A stretch of 46,716 nt of DNA from CAYXVU01 sp964468725 (GCA_964468725.1 CAYXVU010000014.1:1-46716), one strand, 5' to 3'. Positions 33,601 through 41,643 are shown, counted from the stretch's first letter. Translations and numbers: made by a program. Notes: generated from the sequence alone by a model not told the origin.

Positions 33601-34508
33601 AGCGGGCGAATCAACGGAATGAGATACTCCCAACCGGCAAAGGTCTCGCCGCGTTCGGCGTGATGGACGCGCTCGCGCAAGTGGCGTTTGTACTTCTCAT
33701 CGGCCCAACGCTCACGCGCCGCGTCTGCCCATTCAATGAACTCTTCACGCCGCGTCGCAACATCGCGCATCGGCACAAGGGTTGATTCGTTGACGCGGCG
33801 AATGGAGCGCTGCGAGTCGGGGTCGAATTCGCGTATGGATTCAACCGAATCGCCGAAAAACTCGATGCGATGCGGCCACGGATGGGTCGGCGAGAAGACA
33901 TCGAGGATGCCGCCGCGCAAGCTGAATTCCCCGACCGCGCCAACCGGCTCGGCGCGCACATAGCCGCTGGCAATGAGCAGATCAACGATCAGTTCCGGCG
34001 GCATCTCTTCCCCGACGCGGAGCGCGAGGCTTGAGGCGGTAAGCGCCGTTGGCGAAGCCGTGCGTTCGGCCAATGCGCCGAGGGAGGCGAGCAGAATGCG
34101 GGTTTCTCCCTGTGCCGCGTGATAGAGCGCCAGCGCGCGTTGTTCCAATACCTCAGCGTGCGGTGAAGTTCCGTCGTAGGGGTCGGCTTCGAGAGCGGGC
34201 AGCGTGCTGATGCCGGATTGCGCCGCGTCGGCGGCGTTGAGCGCCGCATAAAAAAACTCGATGTCAGGTTGAAACTCCTCCACCTCGCGGTTCGAGCGCG
34301 CGACGAAGACGACCAGACGACCAAGTCGCTTTTCGAGCGCCGCCAATAGCAACGCCCGCGCGCTGCCTGCCAATCCTGAAATGACCAGCGTGCGCCGCCC
34401 GCTTGTAATGTGCGCAAGGAGACGTTCAAGTTCGGCGCTCTGCAAAACGCGCTCGAAAATCTCCGCATAGTAGGATTGATCTGCTTGATTCGTCGCCACA
34501 CCGCTCAC
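30666..34508 (-). CDS. mfd: Transcription-repair coupling factor
   Basis: Removes RNA polymerase stalled at DNA damage and recruits UvrA. The 1280-residue product has the Mfd order. A UvrB-like N-terminal module comes first (VVFVARSNREVEEFQPDIEFFYAAL at about 70-95, and LRGGILDVFSP). The RNA-polymerase-interacting RID domain follows (KVGDFVVHVDHGIGQFQGL, about 605-623). The translocase has Walker A GDVGYGKTE (near 771) and motif II VVDEEQRFG (near 871). LRGRVGRSNRRAYAYLL marks motif VI, and there is a C-terminal D7. A low-complexity acidic insert (about 405-450) lengthens it beyond the usual 1150-1200. GTG 34508 is preferred over TTG 34571, because the TTG falls inside a predicted -35 box. 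ATG starts are absent near the N-terminus. Confidence 0.97.
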   Translation of the reverse strand: MSGVATNQADQSYYAEIFERVLQSAELERLLAHITSGRRTLVISGLAGSARALLLAALEKRLGRLVVFVARSNREVEEFQPDIEFFYAALNAADAAQSGISTLPALEADPYDGTSPHAEVLEQRALALYHAAQGETRILLASLGALAERTASPTALTASSLALRVGEEMPPELIVDLLIASGYVRAEPVGAVGEFSLRGGILDVFSPTHPWPHRIEFFGDSVESIREFDPDSQRSIRRVNESTLVPMRDVATRREEFIEWADAARERWADEKYKRHLRERVHHAERGETFAGWEYLIPLIRPLRSSAFDYFKDAVFVVDEPAEIETRAAELYDYLETRYAQADDAGEVALRPDELFLTREQLREHLQSALRIELRLLGRDAAITDEQFQLEAVTLTPIADLIADAQPPANLNSEDDAPHATAEEAASKDAASESPEADPIGEDDRYPRALSERRPRKLFLFTLDEATPEIVLLSQSSRRYHSRVHELARDLAGEAAANAPITLFAMASLGLAERTRELLEEYGVIAQLLPSLSPLATEERNVIVSSRIVTVGKLANGFALPSASLNLLTEGEVFGESEGDAAPRMAKARLRKQRKASAFLSDLGDLKVGDFVVHVDHGIGQFQGLQQINTAGSPTGNVAAGLERLQARVREFMLLTFAEGGRLYVPVERLDLVQKYSAGEGHEPKLDRLGGVSWEKAKARVKRAMRDMAEELLKLYAERKLVKGHAYGSDSPWQKEFEDAFEYQLTPDQEAAIADVKADMESPEPTDRLIVGDVGYGKTEVAMRAAFKALMDGKQVAVLAPTTVLVYQHFKTFQQRFQAFPIKIEMLSRFVGTKEQKEIIKRIEAGGVDVAIGTHRLLSKDIHFKDLGLLVVDEEQRFGVAHKERIKQMRKKVDVLAMSATPIPRTLNMSLAGLRDMSIIETPPRDRLAIQTHVVPFSDTVIRSAIELELQRRGQVFFVHNRIETIFAIAELVSRLVPEARLAVGHGQMDEKQLEDVILKFIRHELDVLVSTTIIENGIDIPLANTIIINRADRYGLAQLYQLRGRVGRSNRRAYAYLLIPSEEGLTPIARRRLAAIREFSDLGAGFRIAALDLELRGAGNLLGGEQSGHIEAIGFDLYTQMLERTVRELKGEAPEEEISAAINLGVDIRIPEEYIFDVSQRLRTYKRISSAEDDEELADIHAEVADRYGPIPETVETLFEYARLRHEASRLGVLSIDREGEKLAVKFDEKAKINPDKLIAYVAASGASFTPSGVLKITLRQQSATEIFAEVRTLLQELR

Positions 34509-34541
34509 CAGTTGAGGAAATCCGCCATAAAAGAAAAGCGC

Positions 34542-34571
34542 ATTGTAGCAATCCGCGAATCGTCGGCGCAA
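34542..34571 (-). promoter_or_regulatory. Predicted mfd promoter
   Basis: On the minus strand TTGCGC (34566-34571), an 18-base spacer, then TACAAT (34542-34547). Transcription would begin near 34535, 27 bases before the GTG at 34508, which supports that start. Confidence 0.5.
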
Positions 34572-34580
34572 AAACGCGCG

Positions 34581-34621
34581 CGGAAAATTAAAATGAGCCG
34601 AGTTGATTCAACTCGGCTCAT
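34581..34621 (-). terminator. Intrinsic terminator of the exported globin gene
   Basis: A perfect 14-base inverted repeat (34593-34606 with 34608-34621; arm ATGAGCCGAGTTGA) separated by one base. On the minus strand it is followed by TTTAATTTT (34584-34592). It lies 80 bases past the globin stop and 10 bases before the mfd -35, insulating mfd. Confidence 0.9.
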
Positions 34622-34699
34622 ACCTGTGCAGCCCGCGCTCCATCGGCTTCGACCGGCGATGCGAGTAGCGACTCAACCAGCCTGATGTTGATTCGCCAC

Positions 34700-35161
34700 C
34701 TACTCGACAATGTCCTTTTTGAGGCTGCCGATGGCGGTGAGAACTTCGCTCTTCTCTTTGGCTGGAACTTTGAATTTATCGAGCGTTGCGGTTAGATGTT
34801 TGACGCTGAGCTCCCAATCTTTTTCGGTGATCTTTAATCCGGCGTGAACCGTCTTCATATCGCGGCCAATATAGACACAGGGGCCGCCGGTTACAGCGCA
34901 GAGTTGATCAACGACCAGTTGGCGAATGCGCTTTTTCGAATCGTCGCTTGCGCCGACAAAGAAGCGACCCAACTGTTTGTCGCTCGCCAAGCGTCCGATG
35001 AAATCATCCGTTACGGCGGCCAGCGCATCGTAGCCGCCGAGCCGTTGATAGAGCGTCTTCTCTTGCGCCTTCACGGTGAGCGTAGAGATGAGTAACACGA
35101 AGGTGGTCGCCAGCAACGTCCCCCTTCGCCATGCGGGTTTGCCATTCAAATTGTTGAGCAT
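34700..35161 (-). CDS. Exported group 1-like truncated hemoglobin
   Basis: 153-residue 2-on-2 globin that binds heme and O2 or NO. Start ATG 35161 follows GGAGGAGA (35167-35174) and opens a signal peptide (residues 1-32), so the mature protein is likely periplasmic, which is unusual for a globin. The mature part starts KTLYQRLGGYDALAAVTDDFI. The proximal His is His106 in MKTVHAGLKIT. Other family marks are LASDKQLGRFF and the QLCAVTGGPCVYIGR segment. At the B10 position Ile55 replaces the usual distal Tyr. It is encoded between the SLC13 carrier gene (92 bases upstream) and its own terminator. It may help NO or O2 handling in the envelope; that role is inferred. Confidence 0.9.
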   Translation of the reverse strand: MLNNLNGKPAWRRGTLLATTFVLLISTLTVKAQEKTLYQRLGGYDALAAVTDDFIGRLASDKQLGRFFVGASDDSKKRIRQLVVDQLCAVTGGPCVYIGRDMKTVHAGLKITEKDWELSVKHLTATLDKFKVPAKEKSEVLTAIGSLKKDIVE

Positions 35162-35253
35162 AGATGTCTCCTCCTGTTTCTTGATGGAATTAATTTCGGT
35201 ACTGTCGGCTGTAAAGCCGCCCATGAGTACGCAGCCAAGCGGCCAAACGGATG

Positions 35254-37026
35254 TTATGCGGGCGGAAAGAGCGGCCAAAAGATGGGCAGCACAAAGAGGA
35301 CGACGACGAGTAAAATCAGAGTCAACAGCACCCCCGTCTTGATGAAATCCAGAAAGCGGTATTTGCCCGGCCCGTAAACCAAAATGCAGGCCGGTTCAAA
35401 AGGAGCGATGAAAGAGATCGAAGCCGCCAGCATGATGGCGATGGCAAAACTGCGCGGGTTGGCTCCCAATTTCTGCGCCGTTTCCATCGCCACGGGAAGG
35501 ACAACCAAAGCTGCCGCCGCATTCGACATCGGTTGGGTGAGCAAGATCGTCAGCACAAAGAAGCCTGCCATGACAACCGTGATGCCAAACGGTTCCAGCC
35601 CTCTGATGATCCCTTGAGCAAGAAACTCCGCCGCGCCGGTCTTCTCCATCGCCACGCCGAAGGCCGTCATGCCGCCAATCAGGATGATGAGTTTCCAATC
35701 AATAAACTCGTAAGCTTCTTCGGGCGTGATGGCTTTGAAGAGCAGGGCTAACAAGGCAGCGCCCAAGAAGGCTATCGAAAGCGGCAGCCACCCCAGCCCC
35801 CCAATCACAATCGCAGCAACGAAATAACCGAGCAGATACAGCCCTTTTTTTGTGCGATTCAGAGAGGGGTGTAGCTCTTCCAAAATCCACATATCGGGGT
35901 GACGACGCACGTAATCGAGTTGCTCCCGCGAACCCTGCACAAGCAACAGATCGCCCATCCGCAGCGGGATGTTGCCGACTTTGTTGGCCAATCGCTGCCC
36001 GTGTCGGTTGAGAGCTAAAGCGATGACTCCATAACGCCGACGAAAGTTGCTGGATTTCAGCGTATGGCCGATCAACTCCGACTGCGGGGTGATGAGAACC
36101 TCGGCCATGCGAATCTCATCGGTCTGCAAATCTTCGTCTCTCAATTTCGCTTCCGCTCGAATCTCGATGCCCGCTGCCTCTTTGATCTTCAATAAATCTT
36201 CGACCTTGCCTTCAATTAACAACACGTCTCCGGCGAGCATCAGGGTCGTCGAATCGGGGAGAAATTTCTTCTCGCCGCGCAGGACTTCCAGAATGCGAAA
36301 GCCCATCTTCGACAACTCGGATTGAAAGATCTTTTGCCCGATGAGGTTGGAGTCTGCGGGAATCAAAATCTCGCTCAGGTACTCCCGAATCGCATACTCT
36401 TCGGTCAGGCTCTTCTCTTGATGAGCGGGCAGCAGGCGTTGGCCGATGAGAAGCAGATAAGCGATGCCGATAGCCAATAGCAACAGTCCGAGCGGCGTGA
36501 TTTCAAAGAGGCTGAGTGGTTGCATTCCGGCTCTGGCGATATAGCCGCTGACGGCAATGTTGGTTGAGGTGCCGATCAAGGTGCAGGTGCCGCCGAGCAT
36601 CGAAGCGAAGGCTAAGGGCATGAGCAGCTTTGAGGCGCTGATGTTGGCCGTCTTGGCCACGCCCATCACCGGCGGAATGAAGATCGCCGTCGCCGTCGTG
36701 TTATTCATAAAGGCCGAAACCAAACCGATAATCGTCAGCATCGCCAACAACAGCCGATTGCGACTGCCGCGCGCAACGCGATAGAGGCGCGCCGCCAGCG
36801 CATCCATAATGCCGCTCTGTTGCAACGCGCCACTGATGACGAAGACCGAAGCCAGAATGATGATGATGTCGTTGCTGAATCCGGCAAAGGCTTCTGCGGG
36901 CGTGAGGATGCCGCTGACCACCAACCCCATCAACAACAGGAGCGTGATGACATCCACCGATAACCGCTCCATCGCAAACAAAACGATGGCCAGCAGTAAT
37001 AGCCCTAACACAATAGCAATTTGCAT
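35254..37026 (-). CDS. SLC13/DASS-type carrier with two TrkA-C (RCK_C) domains
   Basis: 590-residue membrane protein of the SLC13 family (dicarboxylate or sulfate transport type). It has two five-helix-like halves, each with a family motif: FMNNTTATAIF in the first (about residue 110) and QPMSNAAAALVVLP in the second. Between them are two cytosolic TrkA-C domains (about 210-280 and 290-370), with NLIGQKIFQSELSKMGFRIL and ELIGHTLKSSNFRRRYGVIAL. These sense ligands in many ion carriers. ATG 37026 gives the expected MQIAIVLGLLLLAI start; the longer TTG frame is unlikely. Its substrate cannot be set from sequence; sulfate, dicarboxylates or ion exchange are all possible. Confidence 0.92.
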   Translation of the reverse strand: MQIAIVLGLLLLAIVLFAMERLSVDVITLLLLMGLVVSGILTPAEAFAGFSNDIIIILASVFVISGALQQSGIMDALAARLYRVARGSRNRLLLAMLTIIGLVSAFMNNTTATAIFIPPVMGVAKTANISASKLLMPLAFASMLGGTCTLIGTSTNIAVSGYIARAGMQPLSLFEITPLGLLLLAIGIAYLLLIGQRLLPAHQEKSLTEEYAIREYLSEILIPADSNLIGQKIFQSELSKMGFRILEVLRGEKKFLPDSTTLMLAGDVLLIEGKVEDLLKIKEAAGIEIRAEAKLRDEDLQTDEIRMAEVLITPQSELIGHTLKSSNFRRRYGVIALALNRHGQRLANKVGNIPLRMGDLLLVQGSREQLDYVRRHPDMWILEELHPSLNRTKKGLYLLGYFVAAIVIGGLGWLPLSIAFLGAALLALLFKAITPEEAYEFIDWKLIILIGGMTAFGVAMEKTGAAEFLAQGIIRGLEPFGITVVMAGFFVLTILLTQPMSNAAAALVVLPVAMETAQKLGANPRSFAIAIMLAASISFIAPFEPACILVYGPGKYRFLDFIKTGVLLTLILLVVVLFVLPIFWPLFPPA

Positions 37027-37117
37027 AAGTCTTCGCTCGATCAAACCTCACGGGTTGCCGACAACGAGAGCCGCAGGGCTGGTCGCTTGAAAAGATACGA
37101 AGCCGCAGCGCAAGCCC

Positions 37118-38044
37118 TTACTCTTCGGCCTTCGCGCCCCGCTCTGGCTCGCTCAGGCGCACATCAATGACCGGCGTCCCGACGACCTGCACGGTCATCG
37201 AAGCGATGCTCACTTTGCCTTCGGTTTCTTCAACAGCATCGAGGATGCTTCTAAACAGTTGGTCTTTGACGGCGCGCCTCCGTTTGTAATCCACCACATA
37301 GCGCACCGTGAATTCCAGCCAATTATCTGTAGCAACCAGAGTAATCATCGGCGCAACCGCCGCATCTTCGATCAGATATTTGCGCACCATCATCTGCCAG
37401 GCCTCTTTTGCCGATTCCGTATAGCTGCCGACGACTTCTACGGCGACGGTTTCGAGAATCTCTCTGGCCAAACGATGGTCACAGCCGTATTTCACCGGCA
37501 CGACGATTTCATCCCACAAAAACGGAAAGTCGCCTGAATAATTGAACACCGGCTCTTTGAAGATGAAACTATTGGCGACCCGGACGACACGCCCGCTGTA
37601 GAGGTCGGCGTTCACCCATTCGCCGACTTCCATCAAGGTGGTTCGCAGAATGCTGACGTCAATCACATCGCCCTTGATGCCGCCCAGTTGCACACGGTCG
37701 CCGGGCTTGTAAAACCCGGCAAACGAGATCGCCACCCATCCGGCAATGCTGGCGATGACCTCTTGCAAGGCGAAGGCTATGCCCGCTCCGGCCACGCCGA
37801 ACGCCACCGTAAAGCCGCCCAGTTTGTCGCTATAAATCGTCATCAAAAACAGCAGGGCGATCAGGTAGCCGAGAAAGGCCAGAAACTTGCGCGTGCGGTA
37901 GCGAACGTCCGCATCCTGAATGTAGCGGGAAAGCGACCGTCGAAAGAATCGCACCAGAACAGCGAGCATGAGCAGACCGATAATGGCCGTAGCCAATTTG
38001 CTCACGGTCGGGTTGAACAAGAGATTTTTGAGCGTCTCTTCCAT
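37118..38044 (-). CDS. MscS-family mechanosensitive channel (copy 1)
   Basis: 308-residue small-conductance channel. Three N-terminal transmembrane helices end in the pore helix FGVAGAGIAFALQEVIASIAGWV (about residues 80-102), the MscS Gly/Ala-packed pattern. The beta domain GDRVQLGGIKGDVIDV follows (about 113-128), then a C-terminal alpha/beta cap with SIASMTVQVVGTP. Probably gates during osmotic downshift. It faces the CBS-domain gene across a 237-base divergent gap. This copy has a longer cytosolic part than the second copy at 38810. Confidence 0.93.
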   Translation of the reverse strand: MEETLKNLLFNPTVSKLATAIIGLLMLAVLVRFFRRSLSRYIQDADVRYRTRKFLAFLGYLIALLFLMTIYSDKLGGFTVAFGVAGAGIAFALQEVIASIAGWVAISFAGFYKPGDRVQLGGIKGDVIDVSILRTTLMEVGEWVNADLYSGRVVRVANSFIFKEPVFNYSGDFPFLWDEIVVPVKYGCDHRLAREILETVAVEVVGSYTESAKEAWQMMVRKYLIEDAAVAPMITLVATDNWLEFTVRYVVDYKRRRAVKDQLFRSILDAVEETEGKVSIASMTVQVVGTPVIDVRLSEPERGAKAEE

Positions 38045-38281
38045 AACTCGAACTTCCGGCTACCTCACAACCATCTGCGGTCGCGTCAGCAATGCCAATT
38101 TCCGGTGGTGTCTGGTGTCCGAACTGCCGGACTGGGTTGCAGGAGAATAGCAGAAAGGCAAGTGCAGACAAAAATGGCTCTCGGTTGCCGCCAGTTTTTG
38201 ATCCTCAATGAACCGGACGCCGCAGGGTTCTTGATTCTCTATCTATACCGAGAAGACTCGTCAGCACAAAAGAGGCAGGCT

Positions 38282-38755
38282 ATGCGCGTCAAGCAAATCA
38301 TGTCACAGCCGGTGTTGACCGTCCGCGAGGATGCCACTCTTGAAGAGGTCGCTACGTTGATGTTGCAGCATCGCATCTCCGGCGTTCCGGTGGTCAACGA
38401 TAGCGGCGCAGTGGTCGGCATCGTTACGGAGTGGGGTTTCACGGCAAAAGAAAAACGCCTTCCCTTTGCGATGGTCTCATTCCCCCAGTTGTTCAAGCAG
38501 TATCTGGATCAGGGAGAGGTAGACGCAATCTATCAGTCAGCGCGCACCCTCACCGCGCGGGAAATTCTTTCTACCAATGTCCTCACCGTCACGGAAGACG
38601 ATTTGGTCAGAACCGTCTTGGAGCGCCTGCTGCAACGCCACGTCTACCACATTTTAGTCGTGCGCGATGGTCTGCCGGTTGGCATAGTCACCCCCTATGA
38701 TCTCTTGAAGGTGATGCTGGCAGAACCGGCAGCGCCAATCGCCAAGGTTGAGTGA
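38282..38755 (+). CDS. Two-CBS-domain protein
   Basis: 157-residue cytosolic protein. The first CBS motif is MSQPVLTVREDATLEEVATLMLQHRISGVPVVNDSGAVVGIVTE (residues 7-50). The second is ILSTNVLTVTEDDLVRTVLERLLQRHVYHILVVRDGLPVGIVTPYDLL (about 94-142). A linker between them contains an extra helical stretch. Stand-alone CBS pairs bind adenine nucleotides and regulate partner proteins. ATG 38282 is chosen within a longer open frame because the CBS domain starts there and AGAGGCAGG precedes it. It lies between two divergent or convergent MscS genes, which suggests a regulatory link to channels or ion status; that is inference. Confidence 0.93.
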   Translation: MRVKQIMSQPVLTVREDATLEEVATLMLQHRISGVPVVNDSGAVVGIVTEWGFTAKEKRLPFAMVSFPQLFKQYLDQGEVDAIYQSARTLTAREILSTNVLTVTEDDLVRTVLERLLQRHVYHILVVRDGLPVGIVTPYDLLKVMLAEPAAPIAKVE

Positions 38756-38809
38756 GCGAGCCTAGTGGTTCGCTGGCGGTGTGGCAACCGCTGCGGACAA
38801 ACGGTGTGC

Positions 38810-39709
38810 CTACGCCGATTCGGCAGGCGGACTGAGCGATTGAATTTCCAGCGCGCCGCTGCGAATGTGCAAATCCCTTTGCGGAAAGGGAAATTCAATC
38901 TTGTGCTCGGTGAACTTGTCATAGATGGCGAAATTCAAGGCGCTGACCAATCGCCCCTGCCGATGAATCAAGGTCGTACTCCAGGGGCGCAACTCAAAGA
39001 GCAATCCGTTATCGCCAAACTCTAAAAACCGCACCACCGGCTCTGGGTCTTGCAAAACATCGGCGTTCTCTTCGGCGACTTTCAACAACAAGCTTTCCAC
39101 CAGTCGCACATCGCTTCCGTATGCGACGCTGACCGGAACAGCAAAGCGCACTTTCTCGCCGGTGTATTTCCAGTTCACCACATTTTCGGTAATGAATTTG
39201 GTATTGGGCACGATGATGGCGATATTGTTATTGGTCTGCACGGTGGAGCTGCGCGCCCGAATTTCGATAACATCGCCGACGACGTTATCCACTTCAATGC
39301 GGTCGCCGATCTTGATGGGGCGCTCAAAGAGGATGATGAGGCCGCTGATGAAATTGCTAGCGATGGTTTGCAACCCGAAGCCGATGCCGATGCCGACGGC
39401 TCCGGCGATGACATTCAGGGTTGTCAGGTTGATGCCGACCGTCTGAAAGATCATCAACAAGCCGATAAATAAGATGACATAGCGCGTGATAGCGCCGATG
39501 GCTTCGCGCGCGCCGATGTCGAGAGAACTGCGAACCAATACGCGATTGACCAGCCAGAAACGCAGTTTGCTCGCCAAATAGAAGAGCATGACCAGCAGCA
39601 GAATTAGAGACAAGATCGTCCACAAGGTGATCGAGGTCTCGTCCAGTTTTAAGATTTGGAAACTCAGTATGTCTTTGATGCGCGCGAAGATTTTGCTCAG
39701 TTCTTCCAT
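38810..39709 (-). CDS. MscS-family mechanosensitive channel (copy 2)
   Basis: 299-residue channel with an N-terminal helix pair. The pore segment is IAGAVGIGIGFGLQTIASNFISGLIILFERP (about 110-140), and the beta domain IKIGDRIEVDNVVGDVIEIRARSSTVQT is typical of the YnaI/YbdG-like branch. ATG 39709 follows GGGGAGAGGA at the right distance; the longer frame start has none. It is convergent with the CBS gene (55-base gap) and 100 bases downstream of the DUF389 gene. Two MscS paralogues within 3 kb imply a dedicated osmotic function. Confidence 0.93.
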   Translation of the reverse strand: MEELSKIFARIKDILSFQILKLDETSITLWTILSLILLLVMLFYLASKLRFWLVNRVLVRSSLDIGAREAIGAITRYVILFIGLLMIFQTVGINLTTLNVIAGAVGIGIGFGLQTIASNFISGLIILFERPIKIGDRIEVDNVVGDVIEIRARSSTVQTNNNIAIIVPNTKFITENVVNWKYTGEKVRFAVPVSVAYGSDVRLVESLLLKVAEENADVLQDPEPVVRFLEFGDNGLLFELRPWSTTLIHRQGRLVSALNFAIYDKFTEHKIEFPFPQRDLHIRSGALEIQSLSPPAESA

Positions 39710-39809
39710 AATCCGTCCTCTCCCCAAAGCAGCGGGCAGGGGTGACACAAACCGCAGGCCTGGCGTGCCGCCCCGGCAGCCGTCCAGCCAAGTCGGTTGG
39801 CGCACTCCT

Positions 39810-41591
39810 TTACTGTTTGTCGCTCACCGCTTGTAGTTTCATCAGCACGGAGCGTTCCGACTTCGCGCCGCGTGTGATTGTTATGTGGTCTGGGGAGACT
39901 TGCCAACGTTGTTGCAGGTAATCGCTGATGGCCTGCGCGCGCGCCTCGGCGATGGTTTCGTCTTCGCCCGCTTCACGATTGGCGATGATCTCCAGATGGA
40001 GAGCGGGGATTTGCTGCAAGCTCTGCCCGACGCCATCCAGCAGACGGGCGCGCGCCGAGGCTAAGTCGGATTGATTGCGCGCAAACACCAGCGGGCCGAA
40101 ATCCGAAGGGATGCGCTCGAAATTGATGATGGCGGCGGGGTCGGCAAACCGGGCGCGCACTTCGTCGGCGATCATGGCGCGTGCATCGTCGCCGAGTTCA
40201 TGGTCGCTCAAATAGCTCAAGGTCATCTGCATGGGAGCCTGCGGGCTGGTCACGGTTCGATATCCGGCAATCTGCATGTCTGTCGGCAGTCGCAGATTGG
40301 CCAGAGCATTGCCGATGCCTTCCCAAAAGCGTGTCTTCAACTGCGCGACGTTGGACGGCGTTTCGACGCGCGCCTCGCTGCGTCGTTTGGCCAGCAACTC
40401 TTGTCCGCCAGCGGTGGGGACATCGAGCAGTTGGCAGGTGATCGTCTCGCGCGGCTGTTGCAGCCGCGCGGCTAAGAGTTTGACCAATTCCACTTTTTCG
40501 GCAGGCGAGTAGGGTGCGTTGGTGAAGACGCGCAGAAAGACGGTGAGCTTTTCCTCTTGCCGCGTCACCGTAACTTGATCGAGATAGGAGCGCGTTTCGC
40601 CCGAAGGCAGCTTGCTGAAATTCTCTTCCCAGATTTCGGAGACCGCTTGTTTCAGGCGATTCTCTTCCTGCTTCTGTTGAATTTCGCCCTTTAGCTGATT
40701 GAGCGTTTGGCTGAGGGGGATCAAAATCGCCAGAATAGGAAGCAAGATCATGACCAATCGAACCTTCACACTATCGAGCCGCTTGCTGCCTTCCTTGAGC
40801 GCGTACCGCCCCATGGCGCGTCGCAAAAAGGCGCTCTCCTGATCCTCTTTTTGCCACTTGCGCGCCTCTTCCATCGCCTCCTTGGTGCCGAGGTTCAGAA
40901 TCATAAAGACGATCATCGCGGTGAAGGTGATGGCGACGAGGTTGGTTAAAAAGAGCAGCCCGCCGCCGCGCGCCACCTGCAAGCCTTCGCTGCCGCTGAC
41001 ACTGAAAGCCAAGCCAATGCCATAACCGACCACACACAGCGGCGGCATCAACGCGACGGCGATGGCGACGCCCGGAATCGAAGTGACGACGCCTTTGACC
41101 TCTTTGCAGATCGCTATCGAACCAATGCCGCCGGAAAAGAGCGCGATCATCAAATCGAGAGTGCTCGGTTGCGTGCGCGCAGCAATTTCGCCGGTCATCT
41201 CTTTGAATGGCAGCAGGCTGACCAACATGACCGCAAAGGTGACAGCCACCAGACAACTCAAGATCAGACTGAGCAAAGCGCGCACTCCCAAAATCAGATC
41301 GCCCGTCGCCAACGCCAAGCCGCCAGCCAGAATCGGCCCCATCAGCGGCGAGATCAACATCGCTCCGATTATCACCGCCGGGCTGTTGAGAATCAGTCCG
41401 AGCGTGGCGATGGCCGCCGCAAAGATGATCTGCAACCAATAGGCGACATCTTTGAGCGTCGCCGATTTGGAAATATCAAGATACAACCCCTGTTTGCGTT
41501 CGGCGGTCACGCCCAAATGATCGGCGAACCAATTCCGAAAGCGATTGACCGAAGGCCGGATTTCGATTTGCGGATATGGCGTTTCCTTCAT
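39810..41591 (-). CDS. DUF389 membrane protein with OmpA-like C-terminal domain
   Basis: 593-residue protein. The N-terminal half is the DUF389 hydrophobic domain with about six transmembrane segments, starting WLQIIFAAAIATLGLILNSPAVIIGAMLISPLMGPILAGGLA (about residues 52-93) and continuing with LDLMIALFSGGIGSIA. After the last helix (about 305) an extracytoplasmic region follows. It ends in an OmpA-like stretch: VFARNQSDLASARARLL, then RAQAISDYLQQRW (about 490-590). The Arg of the OmpA motif is kept, while the peptidoglycan-binding Asp is not obvious. The function of DUF389 is not established. Its neighbours (MscS, CBS, SLC13) suggest an osmotic or ion role. The Shine-Dalgarno at ATG 41591 is weak. 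Confidence 0.88.
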   Translation of the reverse strand: MKETPYPQIEIRPSVNRFRNWFADHLGVTAERKQGLYLDISKSATLKDVAYWLQIIFAAAIATLGLILNSPAVIIGAMLISPLMGPILAGGLALATGDLILGVRALLSLILSCLVAVTFAVMLVSLLPFKEMTGEIAARTQPSTLDLMIALFSGGIGSIAICKEVKGVVTSIPGVAIAVALMPPLCVVGYGIGLAFSVSGSEGLQVARGGGLLFLTNLVAITFTAMIVFMILNLGTKEAMEEARKWQKEDQESAFLRRAMGRYALKEGSKRLDSVKVRLVMILLPILAILIPLSQTLNQLKGEIQQKQEENRLKQAVSEIWEENFSKLPSGETRSYLDQVTVTRQEEKLTVFLRVFTNAPYSPAEKVELVKLLAARLQQPRETITCQLLDVPTAGGQELLAKRRSEARVETPSNVAQLKTRFWEGIGNALANLRLPTDMQIAGYRTVTSPQAPMQMTLSYLSDHELGDDARAMIADEVRARFADPAAIINFERIPSDFGPLVFARNQSDLASARARLLDGVGQSLQQIPALHLEIIANREAGEDETIAEARAQAISDYLQQRWQVSPDHITITRGAKSERSVLMKLQAVSDKQ

Positions 41592-41626
41592 GTATTCGCT
41601 GCCCTTTGTACGAGAGTGGCGGGCGA

Positions 41627-41643
41627 CATTCTAACATAGAATG
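41627..41643. promoter_or_regulatory. 17-bp inverted repeat in a divergent promoter region
   Basis: CATTCTA (41627-41633), ACA, TAGAATG (41637-41643). Each strand reads TAGAAT, a -10-like hexamer, so the same palindrome could serve both the DUF389 gene (leftward) and the M14 peptidase gene (rightward), or bind a dimeric regulator. Good -35 elements are not evident. Confidence 0.35.

Noticed and set aside
37688..38281. 198-codon N-terminal extension of the CBS protein
   Set aside because: It overlaps the MscS gene on the other strand and has no CBS-like or other domain. A Shine-Dalgarno and the first CBS motif point to ATG 38282.
40071..41639. Several rightward frames of 80-156 codons across the DUF389 gene
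   Set aside because: Shadows of the DUF389 coding strand without ribosome sites or conserved motifs.
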